Positions 24,819-32,598 of a stretch of DNA of 64,000 nucleotides are shown here, one piece after another. The position numbers and the translations under genes are program-made. The DNA is taken from positions 372,001 through 436,000 of the forward strand of contig CAZRCG010000001.1 in assembly GCA_964598565.1 (NCBI GenBank). The letters run 5' to 3'. This DNA is from CAZRCG01 sp964598565 (lineage in GTDB: Bacteria > Bdellovibrionota > UBA2394). How positions within the stretch are numbered: position 1 is the first letter of the stretch; each line of letters opens with the position of its first letter. Under the pieces are notes generated by a model. That model was not told the origin of the DNA, searched no databases, and saw only the letters and a list, made by a program, of their open reading frames with translations.

Positions 24819-26036
24819 TTAAACGTCTGAGCTTACTCGAAAATTCCAATGATGCGCTTGTAGCTGTTCGGTCAATCGCCGGTTGTGCTCCAACCCTTGA
24901 GTCTCGACAATAATTTGAGTCTGAACCTCACGCAATGCAGATCGCCCAAAAATGCGATCATGCCGCACTTGAACAATATTGGCGCCTTCTGTTGCAAACG
25001 TCTCTAAAAGACGATGAAGACTTCCAGGAACGTCCGGGATGGTGAATACCAAATGAAGCAGCCGACCCGCCTTCTTGAGACCACGTTCAATGATGCGAGC
25101 CAGCAGATTGACGTCCAAATTTCCACCGCTCAACAAAATTACGGTCGGCCCTTTCAGTCGGTCGCGATACTTTATGGCGGCGGCCAAAGTCGCACCCGCA
25201 CAACCCTCAACAAAGAGCCGTTCATTTTCTAAACACCACAAAAGGCCTTCAGCGATTTCTTCATCGGATACGGTTACGGCATCATCGACAAGGCGATCAC
25301 AAATTTCAAACGTGATATCGCCCATGCGTTTGGCAGACATACCTTCGGCGATCGTCGAAGCTGTTGCCAACGTGATGGGCTTATGCGCCTGTCTTGAAGG
25401 AATAAACGTAGAACAGCCCTCTGCTTGAACCGCCATGAGACGCAGAGACGATCGTTTATCTTTAAAATAAGTGGCAGCCCCAGACATCAAGCCCCCACCG
25501 CCCACAGGACAAATGAAGGTTTCTATCGAAGGACAATCCTCTAAAACTTCAAGCGCCAAGGTTCCTTGGCCACTAATAATATGCGCATCATCAAAGGCGT
25601 GAATGAAAATGCGTTTCTCTGATTTTTGAATCTCTAAGGCTTTTGCATAGGCCTCTTGGTAAGATTCTCCGTGAAATTCAACCTTGGCCCCCCACTGGCG
25701 TGTCGCATTTACTTTTACCCATGGAGAAGCCATGGGCATTACAATTTTGGAATCGATACCGAGACTCTGTGCGTGATAGGCCACACCCTGAGCGTGATTA
25801 CCCGCCGAGGCCGCAATCACGCCTTGACTCTTTTCATCGTCAGAAAGCGATAGGAGTTTTGACAAAGCTCCACGCGCTTTAAATGAGCCCGTAATTTGAA
25901 GATTCTCAGCCTTCAAGAAGATAGGCGATGAGTACTGAAGCTTCTTCTCTAAGGCAGTCGATCGAATAAGAGGCGTTCGTCGAATATAGGACGCTATTTT
26001 TTTATAAGCTTTTTCAATGTCTTCGACACTAACCAT
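24819..26036 (-). CDS. ilvA: Threonine dehydratase with C-terminal ACT-like domain
   Basis: PLP-dependent threonine ammonia-lyase making 2-oxobutanoate for isoleucine synthesis; 405 residues, the medium-length form. The cofactor lysine is in GSFKARGALSKL near residue 52. SAGNHAQGVAYHA follows at ~78-90, and the glycine-rich phosphate loop is PVGGGGLMSG near 175. Residues ~325-405 (LVFTIPDVPGSLHRLLETFATEGANIVQVRHDR in parts) form an ACT-like regulatory domain, suggesting allosteric control. It overlaps the upstream TPR gene by 8 bp. Confidence 0.92.
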   Translation of the reverse strand: MVSVEDIEKAYKKIASYIRRTPLIRSTALEKKLQYSSPIFLKAENLQITGSFKARGALSKLLSLSDDEKSQGVIAASAGNHAQGVAYHAQSLGIDSKIVMPMASPWVKVNATRQWGAKVEFHGESYQEAYAKALEIQKSEKRIFIHAFDDAHIISGQGTLALEVLEDCPSIETFICPVGGGGLMSGAATYFKDKRSSLRLMAVQAEGCSTFIPSRQAHKPITLATASTIAEGMSAKRMGDITFEICDRLVDDAVTVSDEEIAEGLLWCLENERLFVEGCAGATLAAAIKYRDRLKGPTVILLSGGNLDVNLLARIIERGLKKAGRLLHLVFTIPDVPGSLHRLLETFATEGANIVQVRHDRIFGRSALREVQTQIIVETQGLEHNRRLTEQLQAHHWNFRVSSDV

Positions 26037-26985
26037 TTAACATTCTCTGCATTCTTAAGAGACAAGGCCAGAGATCATTGCCTGTTGCTCCGAAGCGCTG
26101 GGCAATATTCTCTACCAGATAGTCGCTATCAGCTCCACGAAGACAGAGAATATACCACGCAAGAGCCGCCGCCCAGGCATTTGGCAAATGGACCGACAGG
26201 ACTTGTTCAGGTGTGAACTCACAAAAAGCCTTCCAAATTTGGTGGGCTTTTCTAAGATCGGAAAGCTTAAAAGGCGCCGGCTCGCAGATCATACCTCGTT
26301 TAGCAATAGACAACGTGGCACCGGCAAACGATACCAAAAACCGGTCACGGCATAATCTCAAAATTTTTTGAACCTTGCTGTCGACTCGTAGGGGGGTTAA
26401 AATTTCGATCGCCTTTAAATAGTTTCCCAGTTCAGAATGAACTCGGGCCAATAAAATGAGGGACTCCCGACTCTTTGGTCTCAAAAATAAAGCCCTTTCC
26501 ACGGTGCGGAGGGCTAATTCTTTTTTTTCCAGCATTAAATAAACCCAGGCTTGTCGGCGCAATATCGCTGGATTGGATGGCTCTAGTTTCAGCGCCCGCT
26601 GAAACTGCTCGCTGGCAACAACCCAATGTCCTCCCGACAAATAGGCCTGACCGAATGCGTCAAAATACCGAGCTTCATTAGAGTTCAAGCGCACGCAGTA
26701 CTTCAAGTGATGAAACGACTTACGAATGTCTTTTAAGGCGCGGTGCGCAATGCCGAGTCGATAATGAATAGCCGCCAATTTAGTTACATCAGCTCGTTCG
26801 CGCTCACGACGGTTCAACATTCGTTTTAACAATAAATTCCAAAACCTAAGAGCTGACGGATAATCGCCTCGAACTTCGCAAAGCCTAGCCTTCGATTCAA
26901 TCCACGAATCTAGTCCAATAATTTTCTTATTCTTTAAACTGCGTACGACGCGACTGTCGGTCTTAAATTTAAGTTCGAGGTTCAT
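26029..26985 (-). CDS. TPR-repeat protein
   Basis: 318 residues with no signal peptide. Four or more TPR-like helical pairs span ~40-200: AIHYRLGIAHRALKDIRKSFHHLKYCVRL, ARYFDAFGQAYLSGGHWVVASEQFQRAL and AILRRQAWVYLMLEKKELALRTVERALFL (in parts). The C-terminal third is helical and not recognised. Function unknown; likely a protein-interaction scaffold. It overlaps ilvA and diverges from the Hsp70 gene. Confidence 0.7.
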   Translation of the reverse strand: MNLELKFKTDSRVVRSLKNKKIIGLDSWIESKARLCEVRGDYPSALRFWNLLLKRMLNRRERERADVTKLAAIHYRLGIAHRALKDIRKSFHHLKYCVRLNSNEARYFDAFGQAYLSGGHWVVASEQFQRALKLEPSNPAILRRQAWVYLMLEKKELALRTVERALFLRPKSRESLILLARVHSELGNYLKAIEILTPLRVDSKVQKILRLCRDRFLVSFAGATLSIAKRGMICEPAPFKLSDLRKAHQIWKAFCEFTPEQVLSVHLPNAWAAALAWYILCLRGADSDYLVENIAQRFGATGNDLWPCLLRMQRMLNG

Positions 26986-27108
26986 TTCGTTTTATTCATG
27001 GCTCTGTTTGCCGCTGTGGGTCAACCTTTATCACACGAAGAGGCGGCTCAAAATCTGAATCGGGTACATCTCTACCTTTTTATCGGCGATCGTCTGCCAA
27101 TCTTTTGC

Positions 27109-27120
27109 TAAACTTGAAGC
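27109..27120 (+). promoter_or_regulatory. -10-like box next to the Hsp70-paralogue start
   Basis: TAAACT (27109-27114) lies 6 nt before the ATG at 27121, the spacing expected for a leaderless transcript. No good -35 is seen. Confidence 0.25.
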
Positions 27121-29121
27121 ATGGCGCCAGTAGTCGGAATAGATTTGGGAACCAGTAATTCATGCGTTGCTGCTTATATAGAAGGAAAGCATCAGGTTAT
27201 CGCTGATGACCAAGGCCAAAAGCTGACCCCCTCTGTGGTCGCCTTCGGAAAGGACAAAAAAATTCTTATAGGGGCGGACGCCAAAGGCCAAATGTTTACA
27301 AATCCTAAACGCACTATAACGTCCGTCAAGCGACTTTTGGGTAAGAAAATTATTTCTCCTGAAGTAAAAAAAGCGCAAGCTCTGCTGCCTTATAAAATTG
27401 TTCAAGGCGACGACCAGGCTGTGGCTATCGACATCGACGGACAGCACTATTCTCCTCAAGAAATTTCTTCTTTGATCTTGCGACATCTTAAATCGCTGGC
27501 AACCCAGCACTTTAAACAAGAAATTACTCAGGCCGTTGTCACTATTCCGGCTCACTTCAATGATAGTCAGCGCCAAGCGACCAAAGATGCTTGTAAGATT
27601 GCAGGTATTGAAGTCCTCCGCATGGTCAACGAACCTACGGCCGCCGCGCTTGCCTATGGATTTGGTAAAGGGCTAGCTGAAACCGTCGCTATTTATGATC
27701 TTGGCGGCGGAACCTTTGATATATCAATCTTGAAACTCGAAAATCAGGTCTTTGAAGTTTTGGCCACGGCAGGAGATACCTTTTTGGGGGGCGATGACTT
27801 CGACGATCGTATTATCGATTTATGCGCTGAGGACTTTCTACAAAAAACAAAGATCGACCTGCGACAACTATCCGCAGCTCTGCCGCTGCTTAGGACGAAC
27901 GCTGAACGAGCCAAACGAAAATTGAGTTATGCCGAAAAGACAGATATCTATATTCCAGGCATCTATAGTGAGAACGGACAGAACTTAGATTTTCAGTACA
28001 CTCTGACGCGAGAGAATTTTTTCAAGGCAACCGAACCTCTGATTCAAAAGACGTTTTCAGTATGTGATGAAGCTCTGAATGCCGCAGGTCTTAAAGCCTC
28101 CGATTTAGACGCTGTCATTCTGGTGGGAGGTCCTACGAAGATGTCTCTCATTTACGATGTTGTGGGTACTTATTTTGGCAAGAGCCCTCTGCGTGAGCTA
28201 AATCCTGATGAAGTTGTAGCCATTGGCGCTTCCATTCAGGCGAGCTCTCTTTCAGGAGAATCGAGCGCGAAATCGTCGCCCTCAGCTCTGCTTCTCGATG
28301 TTACCCCTCTCGACCTAGGAGTTGCAACCGTCGGAGGCTATACCGAAACAATCATAGAAGCGAATTCTCCAATTCCTGCGCAAGCTGCGAAAATTTTTAC
28401 GACCATTTCTGATAATCAAGAGATGGTCCTCATAAAGATTTACCAGGGAAAAAATCGACGCGAAGAAGACTCTCATTTACTGGGCCATTTTGAATTCTCG
28501 GGATTTAAAAAGGGTCGAGCTGGCGACATTAGTCTTGAAGTCATTTTTAATATCAATACCGATGGTATCGTCGATGTCAGGGCTCGCGATACCGTGACTG
28601 GCCAAGAACAAAATCTTCAAGTTCGTCTTACCGCCACCATGAGTTCAACCGATCTTAACTCGGTCATGGAGCGAGCTGACGAGCATAAGCAAGTGAGGTT
28701 AAAACGCGCATTTCCCAACGCGAAGAGAATTGTTCTTTGCCTGTCTTCCAGCAAAGGTCCACGCTATGAAGAAGGCATCGTAGAGTCTTTGGACCCTCTC
28801 GCCACCACCATTGATTTTGTGCCGGAGGCTGATCACTCTCAAAAAAAATCGGTCGATCGAAAAGATCTCTGTTGGATTCTTGAAGTAGAAGACTTTGCGA
28901 ATACTCCTCGCTATATTCAAGCTCTCGAGAATCAGCCCCATCAATCTCACGCCGATCTCCATCGTTTACGATTTAAGCATGGTGGAACCATTTTCGGCTT
29001 GGTAGCTCAAGCCGCCCTTCGCGATGAAGGCTTTTGGGTAAGACCCTTTACAGAAAGTCAGATGCCTGGAAAACTCTTCGCATACTCAGGGGCCCTTCAC
29101 GAAATTTCGCCCCTTGGATAG
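27121..29121 (+). CDS. Hsp70 (DnaK) paralogue lacking the helical lid
   Basis: 666 residues. The ATPase domain (1-~375) is complete: GIDLGTSNSCVA, IYDLGGGTFDIS, the GGDDFDDRI segment and VILVGGPTKMS. The substrate-binding beta domain (~385-515) is recognisable from LLLDVTPLDLGVATVGG and IKIYQGKNRREEDSHLLGHFEFSG. The usual alpha-helical lid and EEVD-like tail are absent. Instead ~150 residues form a beta-rich domain (KRIVLCLSSS, IVESLDPLATTIDFVPE, LRFKHGGTIFGLVAQ, GKLFAYSGALHEISPL). That looks like an Sm-/PilZ-like barrel, but I cannot name it. A J-domain gene follows after 12 nt. It is likely a specialised chaperone, not the housekeeping DnaK. Confidence 0.85.
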   Translation: MAPVVGIDLGTSNSCVAAYIEGKHQVIADDQGQKLTPSVVAFGKDKKILIGADAKGQMFTNPKRTITSVKRLLGKKIISPEVKKAQALLPYKIVQGDDQAVAIDIDGQHYSPQEISSLILRHLKSLATQHFKQEITQAVVTIPAHFNDSQRQATKDACKIAGIEVLRMVNEPTAAALAYGFGKGLAETVAIYDLGGGTFDISILKLENQVFEVLATAGDTFLGGDDFDDRIIDLCAEDFLQKTKIDLRQLSAALPLLRTNAERAKRKLSYAEKTDIYIPGIYSENGQNLDFQYTLTRENFFKATEPLIQKTFSVCDEALNAAGLKASDLDAVILVGGPTKMSLIYDVVGTYFGKSPLRELNPDEVVAIGASIQASSLSGESSAKSSPSALLLDVTPLDLGVATVGGYTETIIEANSPIPAQAAKIFTTISDNQEMVLIKIYQGKNRREEDSHLLGHFEFSGFKKGRAGDISLEVIFNINTDGIVDVRARDTVTGQEQNLQVRLTATMSSTDLNSVMERADEHKQVRLKRAFPNAKRIVLCLSSSKGPRYEEGIVESLDPLATTIDFVPEADHSQKKSVDRKDLCWILEVEDFANTPRYIQALENQPHQSHADLHRLRFKHGGTIFGLVAQAALRDEGFWVRPFTESQMPGKLFAYSGALHEISPLG

Positions 29122-29133
29122 AAAGAATGATCT

Positions 29134-29655
29134 ATGCCTGCTGACCAGTCACCTCCCCTTCATTCTGCTGATGAACTCAAGTCGTTTCTAGCCCTTATTC
29201 CCACTCTTAATTTTTATCAACGTCTCAAAGTATCAAGTGCCGCGACTCGAGAAGAAATTCAACGCGCTTTTCATCGTGAAGCTCTTCACTTTCATCCCGA
29301 TCGCTATCAAGGCCAGCTAAAGAAAGATCTCGTAGAAGACGCCCGAAAAATTTATGTCAAAATCGTAGAAGCATATCGCGTTTTGTCGAATCGAGAGCAA
29401 CGAGCCAACTATGACAGTCATTTAGCCGATGGTGGGGTAGCGAGCTCGGCCTCCGAAACAAATAGCTTCACAAGCTCTATGGTAAAAAAACCGACACTCA
29501 CGGGCCCCGGCGCTCGCTTCTACAAACTGGCGGTGGCCGCGCTTCAATCCGGCAACCATGCGTCTGCAAAAATGAATATTCAACTAGCTCTCAATATGGA
29601 ACCTACCAACGCCGACTACAAAAAATTGCTCGAAAAAATTGCTTCGAAAAAGTAG
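29134..29655 (+). CDS. J-domain co-chaperone with TPR-like tail
   Basis: 173 residues. The J domain (~25-95) has NFYQRLKVSSAATREEIQRAF, the essential HPD in HFHPDRY, and YRVLSNREQRANYDSHL. A Ser/Gly-rich linker is followed by a C-terminal TPR-like hairpin (FYKLAVAALQSGNHASAKMNIQLALNMEP, in parts). No zinc-finger domain is present. Twelve nt from the Hsp70 paralogue, it is most likely its dedicated ATPase stimulator. Confidence 0.85.
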   Translation: MPADQSPPLHSADELKSFLALIPTLNFYQRLKVSSAATREEIQRAFHREALHFHPDRYQGQLKKDLVEDARKIYVKIVEAYRVLSNREQRANYDSHLADGGVASSASETNSFTSSMVKKPTLTGPGARFYKLAVAALQSGNHASAKMNIQLALNMEPTNADYKKLLEKIASKK

Positions 29656-29740
29656 CGTTAATCTTCTACTCGAATAAATCATAAAATTTCTGCTGCGACC
29701 AGTCTGCCAGGGGGCGCTTGCCGAGAACTCCAAAGTAATT

Positions 29741-30415
29741 CTACCAGTAACGATGTAGCCCTAAGACAATTCCAAGAATTCGAAATGAGGCGTCATTCAC
29801 TTTGCGAGGACTATACTTTTTATTTTCCGGATAAAGCCACAGTTCTGCAGATTCACTCTTACGCTCTTCTCCCCTTTTCTTGAGTCTTTTAATCGTCACT
29901 TCACCCTCTAACATGGCGACCACGATATCGTTATCTTTAGCCGCCTCCGATTGACGAACGATCACAATATCATCATCAAAAATACCGGCGTCCATCATAC
30001 TATCGCCTCGAACTCTCACCGCAAACAGAGGGCCTCTTAAAAAGGTGGGCACCAAAACATCTCCCTCATGGTTCTCTAACGATTCAATGGGATTGCCTGC
30101 GGGCGCTGACCCGAGCAGTGGTGCTGGGCGAAAATCAGAATCGTTCGCCAATCGCAAGCCCCGTGCCTTCTGAGGATCTTTCTCAATAAAGCCTTTCTTT
30201 ATGAGAATCTCAACCGCATCTTGAGCGCTGCCAATCGCCTTCCATTTCATAGCTTGGCATATTTCTCTCAGCGTCGGCATCGAGCCCGAAGTGAAGAAGC
30301 TTTCTTTCATATATTTAAAAACTTTCGCCTGGGTCTCTGTGAGGCTTTCTTTGACGTCGGCCACCGACCGGCTCGCTGCAGAAGAGTGGCTTTTTTTAGA
30401 ATTATGAGGCACCAT
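29741..30415 (-). CDS. lexA: SOS repressor LexA
   Basis: 224 residues. The winged-helix DNA-binding domain (~25-95) shows LTETQAKVFKYMKE, PTLREICQAMKWK and AVEILIKKGFIEKD. The autoproteolysis site is Ala106-Gly107 in GSAPAGNP. The S24 catalytic pair is Ser139 (VRGDSMMDAG) and Lys176 (VTIKRLKK). Its N-terminus is about 24 residues longer than typical LexA. The ATG at 30415 lies inside the shared palindrome; GTG at 30364 would give a more usual N-terminus. RecA-dependent self-cleavage would derepress the divergent imuA-imuB genes and dnaE2. Confidence 0.92.
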   Translation of the reverse strand: MVPHNSKKSHSSAASRSVADVKESLTETQAKVFKYMKESFFTSGSMPTLREICQAMKWKAIGSAQDAVEILIKKGFIEKDPQKARGLRLANDSDFRPAPLLGSAPAGNPIESLENHEGDVLVPTFLRGPLFAVRVRGDSMMDAGIFDDDIVIVRQSEAAKDNDIVVAMLEGEVTIKRLKKRGEERKSESAELWLYPENKKYSPRKVNDASFRILGIVLGLHRYW

Positions 30416-30428
30416 ACATAAATATGGT
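30411..30428. promoter_or_regulatory. Candidate LexA operator between lexA and imuA
   Basis: ACCATACATAAATATGGT, an inverted repeat ACCATA-N6-TATGGT. It matches the palindrome before dnaE2. The ATG codons of lexA (minus strand, 30415-30413) and imuA (plus strand, 30424-30426) both lie within it. Confidence 0.65.
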
Positions 30429-30957
30429 ATTCACAAAAACCACTTTGCCGCAAGATTTTTCGTATCTTTCTGAGCGCTTTGCGTCCTCAAAACTTAAGGC
30501 GAGTCCTCGTGCGGTGCAGTTCATTGGGCCAAAAGGCTCTGGGGCTCGTTACTTCGTATTTGATTATGTGAAATATGCTAGTCGCGTCGCTTGGATTCAA
30601 ACGCATTCTTTTATTTATGCCCCCAGTCTTTGGGCACTCGCAAGCCCCAAAAATATTCATCTCACCGGCATTATTTGCCCCAACAAAAATAAACTGCGGC
30701 AACTCATAATCAGCCTGACCGACCAATCCCTCTTTGACACTCTGGTTTTTGACTCACTCAATCTGTCTCCCGCCGAAGGGCGCTATCTTCAGCAGCGTCT
30801 TGAGAAATTATTATTTCCTCAACCCGATATTATCGTTCTCGATTCCAAAGCTCATGCCTTTTGTCGTGAGCGATTTTATTGCTCGTCTTCTCATAATCGA
30901 TTTCGATGCAGTCATTCGACTAAAAAAACTTCCTTTAAAGAGATCCCATTTTTATGA
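30424..30957 (+). CDS. imuA: ImuA-like RecA-fold mutagenesis protein
   Basis: 177 residues; partner in SOS-induced translesion synthesis with ImuB and DnaE2. QFIGPKGSGARYFVFDYVK near residues 36-55 is a degenerate P-loop region. VAWIQTHSFIYAPSLWAL matches the ImuA segment that in homologues reads 'VAWID...YPPGL'. DQSLFDTLVFDSLNLSPAEGRYLQQRLEKL fits the following RecA-like strand (given in parts). The last ~35 residues are Cys/Ser-rich and unlike ImuA, so a frameshift near 30850 is possible. However, the TGA overlaps the next ATG as ATGA, supporting the frame as read. Assignment rests partly on gene order. Confidence 0.65.
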   Translation: MVFTKTTLPQDFSYLSERFASSKLKASPRAVQFIGPKGSGARYFVFDYVKYASRVAWIQTHSFIYAPSLWALASPKNIHLTGIICPNKNKLRQLIISLTDQSLFDTLVFDSLNLSPAEGRYLQQRLEKLLFPQPDIIVLDSKAHAFCRERFYCSSSHNRFRCSHSTKKTSFKEIPFL

Positions 30958-32135
30958 GCTATATCATTGCGAAACAGGGCCGCCCCCTTGCCCCTCAGAG
31001 AATGGGCTTTGGCCCTTGGTGGCTCTACAATCTCTCTTCATGCCATTCTTTTTGGAGCCATAAAGTAAAAAATGAACCAGGCATTTTCTATGGCGAAACC
31101 GTTTGGTCGGCTCTGCCTAAAGCCTATGGCATTCAACGGTTTTCTCCTCTGAAGCAACTCCTCCCGCTAGCGCATGATTATTTTTCATCCACTCAAGTGG
31201 CGACACCTTCAAAGCCATCCGCTAAAGAAATTCTCGATTGCCTGAACGCATTATCTCATCTGGGCTGTAGAAAGATTGACCACCTTCGAATCTTATCTCG
31301 AGATTCCATTCAACGTCGCTTTGGTAAAGCCTGGGGTCAACTTTGGGACGGCCTAATGAAACCCGACCAGGCCACTTGGATTTGGCAGACGCATCACGAT
31401 ATCGAACCTCTCACCGTCGAATATGAATTTGACGAGGTCTGCTGTGACTTTCAGAGAGTCGAAACTCAGATCGAATGCCAACTAAAATCTTTGGGTTCTC
31501 TCCATCCGCGGCTTCGCATCCACTCTCTTTCTCTTACGATTCAAACTACAGAAAGTGACGATCTCATCCCGCCCATCGAATTATCTTTTTCTTACGCCCC
31601 TCTCTTAGATCAGGAGTATTCGTGGATTTTAAAACTTCTCAAAGAGCGCTTATCGACCCTTCGTCTTTCCGCCCCCTTGTGGCGCTATCGAATGCTTTTT
31701 TTTCAAGCCACTCCAACAAAAGATCAACAGCTTAATTTATTTCCCACCGCTCATCAAAAGAGCGACTTATTTCATAAACAGCTCCTTCGCTTTGCTCTAC
31801 AAATGAAAGATCTCGGCATTACGGTATTTGAACCCGAAGCCTTACCCTCTCACTTACCAGAAGAGTCGTGGAAGCCGCGCCTTCCTCAAGCAACAAAATC
31901 GATCGTATTCTCTCAGTGTCTTCGCCCCCTAGCTATTCATCCTGTGCAACGCGCCCACGAGACCGAGCAGCAACTCTTAGAACGCCGCCTAAAATGGAGC
32001 GAACGAATCACCTGGTTCGATCACAACGGACTACGACATCAACGAGATTATTTTTGGATTCGCTACTCCGGCATTTGGAAATGGATTTTCAGAGACGAAC
32101 AAGGCCTCTGGTTTTTTCAAGGCGTTATGGAATAG
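30954..32135 (+). CDS. imuB: ImuB-like Y-family polymerase relative lacking the palm domain
   Basis: 393 residues, about 100 fewer than typical ImuB. A helix-hairpin-helix/thumb segment is visible at ~90-125 (LNALSHLGCRKIDHLRILSR, RRFGKAWGQLWDGL). A little-finger-like region follows at ~150-260. QLNLF near residue 262 fits the beta-clamp-binding consensus that ImuB uses. The C-terminus (YFWIRYSGIWKWIF, QGLWFFQGVME) matches the usual ImuB ending. The N-terminal palm with the (already inactive) metal site is not present, nor found in other frames upstream. Coupled to imuA by ATGA. Likely role: clamp-tethered adaptor for DnaE2. Confidence 0.65.
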   Translation: MSYIIAKQGRPLAPQRMGFGPWWLYNLSSCHSFWSHKVKNEPGIFYGETVWSALPKAYGIQRFSPLKQLLPLAHDYFSSTQVATPSKPSAKEILDCLNALSHLGCRKIDHLRILSRDSIQRRFGKAWGQLWDGLMKPDQATWIWQTHHDIEPLTVEYEFDEVCCDFQRVETQIECQLKSLGSLHPRLRIHSLSLTIQTTESDDLIPPIELSFSYAPLLDQEYSWILKLLKERLSTLRLSAPLWRYRMLFFQATPTKDQQLNLFPTAHQKSDLFHKQLLRFALQMKDLGITVFEPEALPSHLPEESWKPRLPQATKSIVFSQCLRPLAIHPVQRAHETEQQLLERRLKWSERITWFDHNGLRHQRDYFWIRYSGIWKWIFRDEQGLWFFQGVME

Positions 32136-32251
32136 GGGCCCTCGAGCATAAAGATAGCCTCGGCCATACGACGATTATTCGCCCTGGTGACGTTCAGCGA
32201 ATGTCCGACAGAACTCAGTTCTCATCCACCAAGACGTCATTCTTTGGTTGA
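32132..32251 (+). pseudogene. Pirin-family (YhhW-like) fragment
   Basis: A ~38-codon reading frame starts at the imuB stop and reads GALEHKDSLG, then IIRPGDVQRMS, the cupin core of pirin/quercetinase proteins, then ends at TGA. A complete pirin is ~230-290 residues, so this is an internal remnant. Confidence 0.5.
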
Positions 32252-32589
32252 AAGAATCTAAAACTGCGGAGAACAAAACTCTCCCATTAACTCCCGGACG
32301 TTCTCATTAGATTCAGATCATTTCAGGGCGCGTTCAAGTTGATCATCATGAGCTCGACGCCGGAGATGGCCTGGTCTTGCTTAAGAAGAGCCTCGAGCTG
32401 CATGAGGCTCACGTTCGGATCATTAATATTTTTCATCACTTCTGCAGCCACATGGGGCAGCGTGTGCATCACCTGTCTGTGTTGTCGTTCAACAGTTATT
32501 TATACTCCCCCAATTGTTTGCAACTAGATCAATAGCAACTGAACGTTTTTATCTTGCCATAGCGTCAAACTCATATACCATACTTTTGT
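32136..32589. other. 454-bp gap holding gene remnants
   Basis: Between imuB and dnaE2 there is no intact gene. The stretch holds a pirin fragment (plus strand), an HDOD fragment (minus strand) and the dnaE2 promoter/operator. Confidence 0.6.
32323..32469 (-). pseudogene. HDOD-domain N-terminal fragment
   Basis: A 48-codon frame starting MHTLPHVAAEVMKNINDP and continuing SLMQLEALLKQDQAISG matches the first helices of HDOD signalling domains (LPxLPxVxxxLLxLLxDPxxSLxxLAxLIxxDPxLTA). It then stops at TGA after about 12 unrelated residues. The frame extends a few codons upstream to a stop near 32510. No Shine-Dalgarno sequence was seen. Confidence 0.5.
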
Positions 32590-32598
32590 ATGGTATAT
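32573..32598. promoter_or_regulatory. Candidate LexA operator at dnaE2
   Basis: A perfect palindrome with 11-bp arms (ATATACCATAC / GTATGGTATAT) around TTTT. Its core ACCATACTTTTGTATGGT (32577-32594) shares ACCATA-N6-TATGGT with the lexA-imuA site. The dnaE2 ATG at 32590 lies in the right arm, and CATACT (32579-32584) could be the -10. Confidence 0.65.

Noticed and set aside
30734..31063. Plus-strand frame overlapping the imuA end and imuB start that could supply a missing ImuB N-terminus
   Set aside because: It has no recognisable palm motifs, and the ATGA overlap between imuA and imuB supports the other two frames.
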